Shown piece after piece: positions 1 through 11,839 of a stretch of DNA of 64,000 nt (positions are counted from its first letter, which is position 1; every line of letters starts with the position of its first letter). This DNA is from Leptodactylus fallax (taxonomy: Eukaryota > Chordata > Amphibia > Anura > Leptodactylidae). The DNA lies in NCBI GenBank assembly GCA_947044405.1, contig CAMRHE010000054.1:6525501-6589500 (forward strand). The letters are read 5' to 3'. Made by a program: the position numbers and the translations under genes. The notes below the pieces were generated by a model, which saw only the letters and a program-made list of their open reading frames with translations, was not told where the DNA came from and ran no database searches.

Positions 1-236
1 ATATGTGTTGCCTAATGTATACAGTATATGTGTGTAATATGAATAACAACAACAAACATTTGTAATGTGCTTTTCTTACAGTGGGCTCAAAGTGCATATG
101 CATGTGTGTGCGCATGTGTGTATGTGCATATTTTATATATACATGTGTGTATCTGGAAGGGGAATGAAGGAAGGAGGGGCTAGATATACATCCTGCATTG
201 GGGCTCTTTGGTATTTCCAAGATGGATAGTGTGTGT

Positions 237-264
237 GGAGAGAGAGAGAGAGAGAGAGAGAGAG
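237..264. repeat. (GA)n microsatellite
   Basis: An uninterrupted AG dinucleotide run lies directly downstream, in gene sense, of the last visible collagen exon. It is intronic simple sequence. Confidence 0.9.
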
Positions 265-295
265 TTAGATAATTATAATAAGAGGTTATACATAC

Positions 296-349
296 CCTTT
301 CACCAGGTATTCCCCTCTCTCCCTTTTCTCCCTTTATGCCTGGTTCTCC
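296..349 (-). CDS. Collagen exon 8, Gly-X-Y repeat (54 bp)
   Basis: The minus strand reads GEPGIKGEKGERGIPGER, six perfect Gly-X-Y triplets. The exon is bounded by an AG acceptor and a GTATGT donor. A length of exactly 54 bp is the classic unit of collagen triple-helix exons. It follows exon 7 after an intron of only 89 bp, in phase 0. It is the last exon visible before the left edge. Confidence 0.9.
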
Positions 350-438
350 CTAGATAGCAATTAAATCATAATTATATATTTTAAATATGAAGGTAAAACA
401 ATATTTTACTTAAAATGTTTTGAAATTAATAAATTTAC

Positions 439-492
439 TTTGACCCCTGGGTCCCCAGTTCTTCCATAAATTCCAGGATTTCCACGAACGCC
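439..492 (-). CDS. Collagen exon 7, Gly-X-Y repeat (54 bp)
   Basis: The minus strand reads GVRGNPGIYGRTGDPGVK, six Gly-X-Y triplets without interruption, between an AG acceptor and a GTAAAT donor. It is 54 bp and phase 0 on both sides. The intron separating it from exon 6 has been enlarged by a 2.9-kb hAT-type insertion. Confidence 0.9.
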
Positions 493-954
493 CTAATTTA
501 TCAGATAAAAAGAAAACATATCTGTGAGTAAGATACAGATCCCAAAGAAGCTACTTGTGTAACAAAATAATATAAAATAAAATAAAATAAATGCCTAATA
601 CTACAGAACCCTAACTCATATATTAGCCTTATATGAAAATTAAAGATTTGAAAGTAAATTGTTTTGGAGCCTGAAATGAAAAGTGGAGCAACTTTACTTT
701 AGGTCTTAATTAAATATTTCTTATCATTTTGTATTTAGAGCTCCTATTAAGGTTTATCTTCATGGCAGTGAACAAACTCCATAAAGTCTAATCTTGCTGC
801 TATTTTCCCTTCTATTTGCCCTCTAACGTATGGGAATGACAGATATAGGGGAATACAGCTGCACGGTTAGATTGTACATGGTTTTGTTGTTGTCTATTAC
901 TATAGAGACACATACCGTAGGTCTGTATAGGAGTTGTAGACGGTACAAACCAGG
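493..954. other. Collagen intron sequence, AT-rich
   Basis: No exon, conserved frame or recognisable mobile element was seen. It holds a short AAAAT-type simple repeat near 570-590 and ends at the 8-bp target duplication AAACCAGG (947-954) of the next element. Confidence 0.5.
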
Positions 955-1369
955 CAGGGCCGGCGTTAGGGGGGGGGGGAAACTGGGCAATTGCTCAGGG
1001 CCCCATCCCCAAAGGGGCCCCCGTGATCCGGAACCTGAGGTGAGTAAAAATAACAAACATTTTTACTCACCTGTCCTGGCGTCCGACGTCATCTTCTGGC
1101 GTCCCGGACATCACCGCTGAGGCCAGGCCTCAGCCTTAGAGATCACGTGGGGCGTGCTGACAGCATGCCTCACGTAATCGCTGAGGCCCAATCACAGGCC
1201 TCAGCGATGACGTCCACAACGTGTGACGTCAGCCGCAGAGAAGAAGAAGCCGGCGCCGGCGGGGATTGCAGAGCAGCACGAGGAGGCCCAGGAGAGGTAA
1301 GACAAGGTGAGTATAACTGATTGTTATTTTCCCTCACCTCCCCCGGGCCTTCGATTATTATACTCTGGG

Positions 1370-2900
1370 GTCTGAAGCACTGTAGGGACCCTGTGGAGCA
1401 TTATCCTGGGGGCCCCTCTGGATAGCATATTATACTGTTTGGGGCCACTGTGGAGCATTATACTGGGGAAGGGGCCCTCTGGATAGCATGTTATATTCTG
1501 TGGGGCCTCTGTGGAAAATTATAATGTGGGGGGGGCTCTGGAGATAATGTTATATTATGTGGGGCCACTTTGGAGCATTATGCTCTCCAGAGGGGCCCCC
1601 CAGTATAATGCTCCACAGAGGCCCCACACAGTTTAATATGCTCTCCAGAGGGGCCCCCCAGTATAATGCTCCAAAGTGGCCCCATAGAATATAACATGCT
1701 CTCCAGAGCCCCCCACTTTATAATACTCCATAGAGGCCCCACAGAATATAACATGTTCTCCAGAGGGCCCCCTCCCCAGTATAATGCTCCACAGTGGCCC
1801 CACACAGTATAATATGCTCTTATATTATACTGTGCGGGGCCACCGTGGAGCATTATACTGGGGGGGGGGCTCTGGAGAGCATGTTATACTGTTTTGGGCC
1901 ACTGCGGAGCATTATACTGGGGGAGGGCTCTGGATTGCATATTATACTGTTTTGGGCCGCTGTGGAGTATTATACTGGGGAAACCTCTCTGGGCAGTATA
2001 TTATACTGTGTGGAGGCCATTTCTGGAGCATGTTATACTGAGTGGGTTCACTATTCTGGGGGGCCATCAGCAGAGCATATTATATTGCGTGGCGCCACTG
2101 TGGGGCATTATTCGGGGGGGACTAATGAGCATTATACTAGGGGGCTCTCTGGGGAGCATATTATACTGCGTGGGGCCTACTGTAGAACATTATACTGGGG
2201 GGGACGCTCTGGGGAGCATAATATATTGCGTGGGGCCACTGTGGAGCAAAATACTGGAGGGGGCACTGTGCAGCATTATACTAGCGGGGGCCCTCTGGGG
2301 AGCATATTATACTATGGGCCACTGTGGAGCTTTATACTGGGGAAGGGACAGTGTGGAGAGCCTATTATACTGTGTGGGGCCACTGTGGAGTATATTATAT
2401 TGTGTGGGGCTTTTCGAGAGCATATGATACTCTGTGGGGCCATTGTAGAGCATTATACTGGGGGGGACTGTGGGGAACATATTATACTGTGGGGGACCAC
2501 TGTGGAGCATTATACTGGGGGAACTCCTCTGGGGAGTATATTATACTGTGTGAAAGTCATTATGGAGCATGTTATACTGTGTTAGGCCACTGGAGCATTA
2601 TACTGGGGGGGCATTGTGGGGTGCATATTATACTGTATGGAGCATATTATATTGTGTGGGGCTGCTGGGGAGCATATTGCACTGTCTGGGGCCACTAAGG
2701 GGTAGTATACTGTGTGGAGCCTTACATACCATGTGGGGCCACTATGGGGGGGCTCAGGGGAGCATTTTATACTATGTGGGGTCACTGTGGAGCATTATAT
2801 AGCATGTGGGGAAACTGGAGGGCTCAGGAGAGCATTTTATACTGTGGAGCATGATATACCATGTGGAGCATTATACTATGGAGGGGGGGCTCAATTCCTG
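1370..2900. repeat. Tandem array, unit roughly 55-65 bp, with an inverted block
   Basis: Diverged units of the form GAGCATATTATACTGTGTGG followed by GGCCACTGTGGAGCATTATACTG and a G-run repeat across 1.5 kb. The block at about 1581-1818 is in reverse orientation, producing fold-back junctions near 1580 and 1819. The many short open frames here (SILYCVGPLWSIIL-like in all phases) are by-products of the repeat and not genes. Confidence 0.85.
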
Positions 2901-3199
2901 CTGGCAGCCCTGTGTGCTATGTCTGCATCACAGCTCTTCACTATAATCTTGCACATACGTGTAGTGCCCCATGGCCATGTCATTCCCCATACAGTACTGT
3001 GCATGAACTGGCCATGGAGTTATTGGGGCCTGCACAGTACTATAGGGGCTGACTATACTGGGAACATACTCAGTAACACCAGATAGCGAGCACATATGTA
3101 AGATGTCAGTGAAGGAGCCGTGGTGTAGGCTATTAGCAGGAAGCTGTTGGGTAGGGCCCCAGAACAAGATCCTCTGGTGGGCCTAAGGCCCTTCAGTCC

Positions 3200-3615
3200 G
3201 ACACTGTATAACGGAGAACTATTATATATAAGGGTGGGTTATTATATATAATTGGGAAACTTAAATATGAAGGGGCTATTATAAGGGGGAACTATTATTT
3301 ATAAGACGGGCTATTATTTATAAGGGGGGAACTATTATATATAAGGCATCCATTATAAGGGGGAGCTATTATTTATAAGAGGGGAACTTTTTATAAGGGA
3401 GGTATAATTGTTAAGTGGGCTTATTTATAAAGGGGACTATTATTTATAAGGGTAACTATTATTTATGAGGGGGCTATTATTTATAAGGGAGCAGTATTAT
3501 TTTTACGGGGTGTCTGTTACTGATAAGGGGGAATATTACTGATACAGGGCACTATTTATCATTTATAAGGGCGCTATTACTGATAAAGGTGTAATATTAT
3601 TTATAAGGAAGTGCT
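3200..3615. repeat. Short tandem array, unit about 20-30 bp
   Basis: Repeated GGGGAACTATTATTTATAAG-like units lie inside the same hAT-type element, downstream of the longer array. Unit length varies. There is no coding potential. Confidence 0.8.
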
Positions 3616-4075
3616 ATAATAACTGATGACTGGGTGAAAAAATCTATTAGGTGGTACAAAGGTGCTCATTTGAATTGTGTGTGGTAAAATGGGGCTTGTT
3701 ATTACTTTGTGTTGGCAGAAAGGAGGTGTTATTATAGGGGTTGTCACTGGAAGACGATGGTGTTGTTTGCATATCAGCATTTGGGGCCCGCTTTTAATTT
3801 TGCCCAGGGCCCCACTTTGTCTAAAACCGGCCCTGAAACCAGGACAGACAAACAGTAGAAAATATTTTATTAAGACCTATTGCAAAATTGCTTCACTGCA
3901 TATTTTCTTCTTCTATTCAATCTGCAAATGTTCGTATAGCCTATAAATAAAATCTAGTAAACAAAATATAAATAGAAAATTCTTACTTTTGGAACTGTTC
4001 TAAGAAAAGTGACACCTAAAATGTCTAGAATACAATTAATATTCAATATATTGTATAGTATTATCAATAAATTAC

Positions 4076-4129
4076 CAAATTTCCTACACGTCCCGGCTGT
4101 CCTTGTTCTCCTTCATGCCCTTTGTGGCC
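4076..4129 (-). CDS. Collagen exon 6, Gly-X-Y repeat (54 bp)
   Basis: The minus strand reads GHKGHEGEQGQPGRVGNL between an AG acceptor and a GTAATT donor. An earlier GTAGGA inside the exon could be mistaken for the donor, but it would break the Gly-X-Y register, whereas GTAATT gives exactly 54 bp. Phase is 0 at both ends. Confidence 0.85.
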
Positions 4130-4207
4130 CTAAAAATTAAACAGAAATTTTCAGGATTTTGAATGTAACTTTACAGTTTTGTCTTTTAGCAATTGTTTGC
4201 CCTTTAC

Positions 4208-4306
4208 CTTTGTTCCTGAAGGTCCCTGAAGACCTAAAGCTCCATGTGTGCATTTTGAACACCGAGGAGAATTAGCTCCAAGGCTCAGCTCTGCAGCCCC
4301 AGCACA
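4208..4306 (-). CDS. Collagen exon 5, Cys-rich linker to triple helix
   Basis: The 33 codons comprise a short linker with three cysteines (CAGAAELSL... then CSKC) followed by the first Gly-X-Y triplets GALGLQGPSGTK. The exon is flanked by TTTTCCAG and GTAAAG. Such Cys motifs just before the helix are typical of FACIT collagens, where they link chains by disulfides. It joins exons 4 and 6 in phase 0. Confidence 0.85.
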
Positions 4307-4688
4307 CTGGAAAACAGAAAACAGGAGATGTTTCATTGTCAATGTAGCCAAGTGTTAGTTACCACTGACTGTTTATACAAAACTGCTGTCGAGATTTTAA
4401 CGTTCCTTGATCCTTCCAGGAATTACCTCTGCTACTGGGAATTAAATTGTGAAATATAGAAAATTAATTTTAAAATATTATAAACTATTGTATAAATGTA
4501 TTTCAAGGTATTAAATTAACTTTTAAGTAAATAATATTATTTTACGTGGAATCTATGAAGCAAAGCCAAAGTTTGCTAAACCCCATTTACAATAAATCCC
4601 ATTAATTGTAATAATACTTACATATACCACTTATGAAGTCAGAGCTGGCCTGTGTGCATAATGAACACAAAGAAGCTTATTGACTCAC

Positions 4689-4766
4689 CTGTTCATACAG
4701 CTCACAACATTGCTCTTTCAAAGGTTTCACTGGATCGCAGTGGATTTCAAGCTGCTGAATGTCAAC
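4689..4766 (-). CDS. Collagen exon 4, end of TSPN domain
   Basis: The 26 codons begin VDIQQLEIHCDPVKP and end KEQCCELYEQ. IHCDP corresponds to the last beta strand of FACIT TSPN domains, whose cysteine pairs with the MDC cysteine of exon 3. Splice sites are AG before GTT and GTGAGT after CAG. Phase is 0 on both sides. Confidence 0.88.
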
Positions 4767-5339
4767 CTATAAAGTAAGGAAAATGTAAATTTACATTTAT
4801 GATCTTTTCATTACATGCATATTGGGATAATTAGCAGTGAATTCTGTGGACAAATATTAAAAAAAATAAACTAACAAAACACGTTTTAATACTGCAGTGT
4901 ACTTTCCTCAACATTGAAATGCAACACCAAGGAAAAGTCAAAAAGTTATGAAAATACGGTCCATAAAAAGTAATTCCTGAACAATCCCTTTAACATTCTT
5001 GGCAATTTTTGCTCCAATAGCTCTTCTCTGGTATTAGACCAGACAGGTTAGCCTTCACTCCATACATCATTACATCTTGGTCACCCATGACCCTGTCACA
5101 GGTTTACTGATCTTCCTCCCTTGTCTCAGAAAACATATTTTCATTCAGCAAACTTTTTTTGCTTTAGATGTTATATAAGTATACATACTTTTATGGTTAC
5201 AACGGATTACTAGTACGGATTACATGTGCTACTTAGCTGTCTATATCTTCTTCTAAGAGCTACAATATATGATTACAATGGTGTAGTGGCTGTGCTTGGT
5301 TATTGCACATCAGCTTCTAATCACTTGCTTCTGGCTCTG

Positions 5340-5460
5340 TGTACTATGTACTCCTGAGAACAGCTGATCAGAGGAGGTGCTGGGTGTTAAACCCAAATTA
5401 ATCTGATTTTGAAGACCTATTCTAAGGATAGGTTATCAATATCAAAAGCCTGCAAAGCCT
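5340..5460. repeat. Dispersed anuran-type repeat fragment
   Basis: The text GCTGATCAGAGGAGGTGCTG and, further on, CTAAGGATAGGTTATCAATA resembles a repeat common in frog sequence; a related fragment is at 9238-9300. It is recognised by eye only and its class is unknown. Confidence 0.4.
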
Positions 5461-5880
5461 ATAAAAAGGAAGTCTGCCGCTAGGAAATTTGATATGCAGC
5501 CAACTACAGTGCAGTGTAGGAGACATTATGCTGAGCACCTTTGATATTCCAATTTGTGCATTATTTCCATTTGCTTTTATAAATATAAAAAATGAGGCTT
5601 AACTGCAAAGCATGACAGAGCCAGCAAAGGCTGTGTATTCAGGTTTAAATGCTGTTCTACCCCACCCTATGTACAATGCAGGTTTACTAAAAGAACTCTT
5701 TATCTGGATGATTATCACTAATTTCAGAGGCTAAACCTAATTCTAAAGGAAATACATTTAAAACTATACCCTTACTATATCCTCACAGAGTTATTTGTTA
5801 CGCATAAAAAAAAAATCTGCTTAAAGTTTTTGAAGCAGCTGTTGAAGCGTTTCCTGAAACATTTTTTTAAGAGGTTTCTT

Positions 5881-6093
5881 AGGCTGAGGCCCCACGTTGT
5901 GGAAACGCAGCTCTTTTTGTTGCAGATTTTGTTGCAGTTTTTTGAGCCAAAGCCAGGAGGGAGAAGGGAGAAGTATAAGAACTTCCTATATATTTCCCAT
6001 AACTTTTATAGCCATTCTTGGCTTTAGCTCAAAAAAACGCAACAAAATCTGCAACAAAAAAAGCTGCGTTTCTGCAACATGGGGCCTTAGCCT
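5881..6093. mobile_element. Foldback MITE, intact copy (213 bp)
   Basis: Long terminal inverted repeats start AGGCTGAGGCCCCACGTTG and end CAACATGGGGCCTTAGCCT. Together the arms make up most of the element. It has no coding capacity. A second copy of the same family lies at about 6991-8868, interrupted by a Tc1 insertion. The superfamily is not clear from the ends. Confidence 0.8.
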
Positions 6094-6410
6094 TAAGCAG
6101 TTTTTAGAAGCAGTTTTTGCCTAGAACACAACATTCTGTATCCTAACACCTCTAATGTTTTTTAATGCAGCTTCTCCAAAAACCGCTTCAAAAATCTCCT
6201 GCTACAGTAGCTACAGTGTAACTAGTGGAAATGACAGAAATAGCTGTAGAAGTTTACAATTGAAGTCACCATAGCAAGCTAAGAAACGAAAGTCATGATC
6301 TGTGAAATGACAACTTCTCTGCTTTCTATTAACACTAATTTTTATACATGATTCTATACAATTGAAATCTTGAGCACCTTGTGAAACAAATCAAGTCTTG
6401 AATTACTTAC

Positions 6411-6801
6411 CAAAGGGACGGTGTGTGATTCTCCATGCTCACTTGAAGTGAACATTGTCTTTTCATGGGTTTTCTGCTCAGATACTTTAACTGCACTCAC
6501 TTCAATACAATCCATAATCATCTTGGCATCATGACTGGTTACACTGAATGACAATTTATGCCACTTCCCATCAAAAAGTGTTGTAACATTATTGGATGTA
6601 TGGAAATTAAGAGTCTTGGATGGTGAGGAGTACAATAAATTCACTGTTTGTGTATCTTTATTTAAATATAGTCCAACTTTCTGCCTTGTATTAGTATCAA
6701 TAATTTGCCATATATTCCAGACATCTTGTGGTAAATTTGGTAGTATTTTAAATGTGGCTAAGATGGAGTATTCTGTAGGCAATCCATTCTGAGGAAAAGC
6801 A
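6411..6801 (-). CDS. Collagen exon 3, TSPN/LamG-like domain
   Basis: This 391-bp exon begins with T completing a split Ser codon, then encodes 130 residues starting AFPQNGLPTEYSILATF. It includes WNIWQI, LFDGKWHKL and MIMDC, the hallmarks of the N-terminal domain of FACIT collagens (compare collagen IX alpha-1). The domain mediates matrix interactions outside the cell. Acceptor is TTTTAG at 6802-6807; donor is GTAAGT at 6405-6410, phase 0. The first TSPN cysteine usual in this family is not visible in exon 2. Exon length and the single large LamG exon fit the family. No stop or frameshift is seen. Confidence 0.9.
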
Positions 6802-7330
6802 CTAAAATATAAAAAGAGATATGAGTCAGTTGGAAGCTTTTTTCCATGTTTTAGCAAATTTTTGATTAATCTAGTTATTTGGAGTTAACAGAAAAAAAAG
6901 CCTGTGAAAACAAAAGGCAGCAAAAAGGCAGTGTTTTTTTCCATAGAGGTTTTGCTGTATCTCTATACTTTTTCTTCTGTACTTCTTATGCTGAGGCCCC
7001 ACGTTGTGGAAATGCAGCTTTTTTATTGCAGATTTTGCTGCTTTTTTGAGCCAAAGCCAGTAGTGAATTGAGTAGAAGATAGAAGTGTAAGTACTTCCTA
7101 TACATTCATGGCCAGAAAACTATTGCAATTACACATGTTTTGTTATACACATGTTTATTTCTATTGAAAATTGTGGGTAAATAACTTTGTTTCAAGCATG
7201 TAATGCTCGTCCTGTCTCACCTGTGGCAAGTAAAATGTGTAGACGATAATGAAATTACACCTGATAACCAGATAAAAAAGAGAGAAGGTGACTCAATCTT
7301 TGCATTGTGTGTCTGCGTGTCACACTAAGC

Positions 7331-8649
7331 ATGGCGAACAGAAAGAGGGGAAGAGAACTGTCGAAGGACTTGAGAACCAAAATTGTGGAAAAATATCAAC
7401 ATTTTCAAGGTTACAAGTCCATCCCTATAGATCTTGATGTTCCTTTATGTATGGTGCTGAACATAATCAAGAAGTTTACAACCCATGGCACTGTAGCTAA
7501 CCTCCCTGGACGTGCACGAAAGAGAAAAATTGATGAAAAGTTGCAATGCAGGATAGTCCGAATGGAGGATAAGCAGCCCCAATCAAGTTCCAAAGAAACT
7601 CAATCTGTCCTGCAGGCTCAGGGTGTATCAATATCAGCGCAAACTATCTGTCAACATTTGAATGAAATTAAATGCTATGGCAGGAGACCCAGGAGGACCC
7701 CATTGCTGACACAGAGACCTAAGAAAGCTAAACTGCAGTTTTCCAAAATGTATGTGAGTTAGGCCGGTTGCAGATGATCGTGCTTCAACCGGCCTGCCGT
7801 GAATTAAAAGCACGGGCTGAACACAGGGGACACGTCCCCATGTGCCGCCCGTGCACGCGCCGTACTTCCGCGGCTCCTTTCATTAAATGAATAGGACCTG
7901 TTCTAATTGGTGCAGCCCGGACTGTTGGCCCACACACGGGACTGTGAAATTCACGGTCGTGTGTACGGGCCCATAGAAAAGTATGGGTCAGTGTGCTATC
8001 CGTGAAATACACGGATAGCACACTGACCTACACAAGTGGCCTAAGCCAAAGTCCTTCTGGGAAAACATCCTGTGGACAGATGAGACCAAGAAAGAGCTTT
8101 TTTGTAAAGCACATCATTCTTCTGTTTACCGAAAACGGAATGATGTCTACAAAGAAAAGAACACAGTACCAACAGTCAAATATGGTGGAGGTTCAAAGAT
8201 GTTTTAGGGTTGTTTTGCTGCCTCTGGCACTGGGTGCCTTGACTGTGTGCAAAGCATCTTGAAATCTGAAGATTGTCAAAGGATTTTGGATCTCCATTTA
8301 GGGCCCAGTGTCAGAAAGCAGGATTTGCATCCTAGGTCATGGGTCTTCCATAAGGACAATGAACCCAAACTTACTTCAAAAAGCACCCAGAAAGGGATGG
8401 AAACAAAACGCTGGAGAGTTCTAAAATGGCCAGCAATGAGTCAAGTTCTAAATGCCGTTGAACACCCGCAGAGAGATATTAAAATTGCTGTTGGGAGAAG
8501 GCAACCTTCAAATATGAGAGACCTGGAGTAGTTAGCAAAAGAAGAGGGATCCAAAATCCCAGTTGAGAGGTGTAAGAAGCTTGTTGATGGTTATAGGAAG
8601 CGATTGATTTCTGTTATTTTTTTCCAAAGGATGTGCAACCAAATATTAA
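7331..8649 (+). pseudogene. Tc1 transposase pseudogene (element A)
   Basis: It starts MANRKRGRELSKDLR with a paired helix-turn-helix DNA-binding region (residues about 1-120), then the catalytic half with LWTDETK, a degraded DNEPKLTS in place of DNDPKHT, and VEHPQRD in place of IEHLWRD, ending GCNQILS-like before the stop. DD34E transposases cut and paste DNA at TA sites. A 286-bp MITE interrupts the coding region right before the first catalytic Asp motif. There are at least two further in-frame stops (after KMF near 8205 and after MRDLE near 8528). It is non-functional. Confidence 0.8.
7759..8044. mobile_element. 286-bp inverted-repeat element inside Tc1 A
   Basis: Its ends are TTAGGCC and GGCCTAA, with a GC-richer, partly self-complementary interior (for example ACGGATAGCACACTGACC and its partner). 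It splits the transposase reading frame between YVS and KPKSFW. No clear target duplication was found, so it is unclassified. Confidence 0.6.
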
Positions 8650-8868
8650 GTTAAGGGTGCCAGTAATTTTGTCCAGCCCACTTTAGGAGTTTTGCGTGAA
8701 ATTATATCATTTTTAGCTTTTTTTTTCCCTCTACTTTTTAGTGTAATAACAATACAATACAAAGGAGATAAACATGCGTATAACAGTAACATTCTTGGCT
8801 TTGGTTCAAAATGCACTGCAAAATCTGCAACAAAAAATGCTGCGTTTCTGCAACGTGGGGCCTCAGCC

Positions 8869-9439
8869 TTAGCCTGAAAGCGGGTTTCCACTGAAATCCA
8901 AAAATGGCACATATCAGTAAGGCAGTATTCAAAGATTTGTTACATTTTCATTCAATACCAACTTTATAGTTTGCTATCAGTTACTGAGAACTGACAACTA
9001 ATATGGCAATATTTCCTGACACATTTGAAAAAAATGCCATAAAACTGAATGTGAATATCTCTAAGTAAAACAAAACAACTTATACTAATGCATCACTGAT
9101 CTTTAATGTAGTCACTCATATAACCTTCCTAATACAGTAATAACTCAGGTTAGTTTCACATTAGCTTATTAAAGGCAATTTTTTGTTCTACTGGCCAGAA
9201 CGCACATCACACTAGTTCAAACAACACAATAAACTGATCTGTGGGGGTTCCAGGTGTCAGCCCCCCACCAAGCTGATATTGATGACCTATTGCTGTGAGA
9301 AGTGAGAAGTGATCAATACCAACTCCACATCAGTCTAACCTTATTTCCACCTCACCCCTATCTCTTGATAACATACATTCAGTAGGTTAGCAAGGAGCAA
9401 CAAATAAGATGATACAAAAGAGTTCCCACAAATAAAAAG
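8869..9439. other. Collagen intron sequence, no gene seen
   Basis: AT-rich intronic DNA. A fragment at about 9238-9300 (CTGATCTGTGGGGGTTCCAG ... GATATTGATGACCTATTGC) resembles a dispersed anuran repeat. Nothing else was supported. Confidence 0.45.
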
Positions 9440-9443
9440 TTAA

Positions 9444-9722
9444 AGGGATTGTCCAGTTTCAGACAAATGTTATTGTTTGTATAGCACAGTAATCAGACAT
9501 CTCCCTGGTAATGAGCTGTGCACTTGTGTGCCCATCACATGACCATGGACTGTACATCACATGACCATGGACTGAGTAAGCAGAAGGAACGACAGCAAGC
9601 AGAGATTTAGAAAATCATGAGGAATTCATACAGAAAGTATACTGAAAAATTGAATAACATTTCTTAATACAAACAATAACAATTGTCTCTCAATATGTGT
9701 CTGAAAATGGGCAACCCCTTTT
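9444..9722. mobile_element. TTAA-type MITE
   Basis: The left end is TTAA followed by AGGGATTGTCCAGTTTCAGA. The right part (AATTGTCTCT ... GTCTGAAAATGGGCAACCCC) is its imperfect inverted complement, and AACAATAAC/GTTATTGTTTG also pair. TTAA targets suggest a Kolobok or piggyBac relative. The right TTAA is not preserved. Confidence 0.6.
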
Positions 9723-10169
9723 CTTTTTAGTATATCTGGAAAAATATTAAGAAAGGAGGGGTATCTGATTTATTTTCACATTTTTCTTTTCTTTTTTTTT
9801 TTCAATACATTAGCTAAAGTTACAGGAGGAAAACAGCCTACTACCAAGCACCAAAGAATTCTCCTGAGTGTTCTAGGACCCAGAAGCTTATGCCATTCGC
9901 CCAGCATCAAAAAGTCACATGACTTTCAAGTTGGGAGGAAGCTGAAAAATGGAGCAGCTCATTGAGCTGCAAGAACACACCAGTATATCTTTACAGAATT
10001 ATATGCCAATATAGTCAATGGTTGGTTACAAAGAGGTTAATAACAATTAAAGGGAGTCTATCATTCAGATTCAGGGAAATGATGATGACACAGGTGTTCT
10101 TGGAGCACAGAGGGAAAGCCCCCTGTGCTTTGTGAAGTGCTATATGATATTTAAAAAAGTATAGAGATA
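9723..10169. other. Collagen intron sequence, no gene seen
   Basis: No coding frame seen. A one-ended fragment starting TTAAAGGGAGTCTATCATTC near 10049 looks like the end of another TTAA MITE without its partner. Confidence 0.4.
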
Positions 10170-11104
<935 letters not shown>

Positions 11105-11441
11105 TACAAATATTAATACATTTATCCAATAAATACCTTATACCATAACAAAACAATAGATTTTATTCCACAATAAGTTTATGCATACAGAGCAAAATTA
11201 TTCCATAAACTAAGTAAACAAACCAGCAAAAAATTGATCTAGGCACAAATATAAAAAACATATTTTATTAAATCAGAAATATAAAAACAAAAATAAATAC
11301 CAAGAATGAGACAGATAGTACAAAAAACAAAGGTGTCAGACTCTATAGGAGACATATACTCCCTCTCCAAAAACCCCATGTAAACATACTGGAGAAGGGT
11401 CAATATAACACAAATTCATATATAAGTACAGTGGGACAAGA

Positions 11442-11490
11442 ACACTACTACTACTACTACTACTACTAATAATAATAATAATAATAATAA
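11442..11490. repeat. (ACT)n(AAT)n microsatellite
   Basis: A compound trinucleotide run inside the left arm of the inverted-repeat cassette. Confidence 0.85.
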
Positions 11491-11839
11491 ATCACCTAAC
11501 TTATGAATAAACATGTATACATTAATAATAAATAGAATTTACTAAAATATACAAATAACCAAGGTAGTGACCTTGTTGCCGCAGAAAACAACTAAGAAAA
11601 TGCAGTGCATAAAGGAGCACTCAAACTGTGATGAATGGTATTATACCAACTATCTAATTGCACATGCCCTCAAATGCAAACAATGATGCATGGATCAGCA
11701 ACAACACATATCCATAACTGCACCGCCTCTAAGTCTCCAAAGTCTGACACCACACAGCCGATGCGCATTTCAGCTGCTCTTTTGTCCTATGTGTGTGCAC
11801 TGTACCCACCATGTTGCACTCTGTCTCCTCTCTCCCTAG

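Larger units (their letters stand above)
955..3835. mobile_element. Non-autonomous hAT-type element filled with tandem repeats
   Basis: The ends are inverted (CAGGGCCGG at 955; CCGGCCCTG ending at 3835) and flanked by a perfect 8-bp direct duplication AAACCAGG at 947-954 and 3836-3843. An 8-bp duplication with CAGGG-type ends is the signature of hAT transposons. No transposase is visible. The interior consists almost entirely of two tandem arrays plus a GC-rich leader, so the element must have moved using an enzyme supplied elsewhere. It sits in the collagen intron between exons 6 and 7. Confidence 0.8.
7103..8750 (+). mobile_element. Tc1/mariner element A, degenerate
   Basis: A decayed Tc1-like transposon whose left end includes GGCCAGAAAACTATTGCAAT and whose right end includes GGTGCCAGTAATTTTGTCCA. 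Ends are diverged, so the limits are approximate. It lies inside the MITE copy and is itself interrupted by a 286-bp inverted-repeat element at 7759-8044. Confidence 0.75.
6991..8868. mobile_element. Foldback MITE, second copy, split by a Tc1 element
   Basis: The left arm (CTGAGGCCCCACGTTGTGG...) at about 6991-7060 and the right arm (...CTGCAACGTGGGGCCTCAG) at about 8800-8868 match the two arms of the intact copy at 5881-6093. The intervening 1.7 kb is a Tc1 transposon, so this is an insertion into an existing MITE. Confidence 0.75.

Noticed and set aside
1578..2802. Several long overlapping open frames on both strands
   Set aside because: They all lie in the tandem array and translate to the same repeating SILYCVGPLWSII pattern in different phases; no start context, domain or splice support.
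4088..4129. Shorter version of collagen exon 6 ending at GTAGGA
   Set aside because: It gives 14 codons and breaks the Gly-X-Y register; the donor 12 bp further on gives a 54-bp exon in register.
4151..4351. Open frame over collagen exon 5 taken as a separate small gene
   Set aside because: The conserved part is exactly the exon between TTTTCCAG and GTAAAG; the rest is intron read-through.
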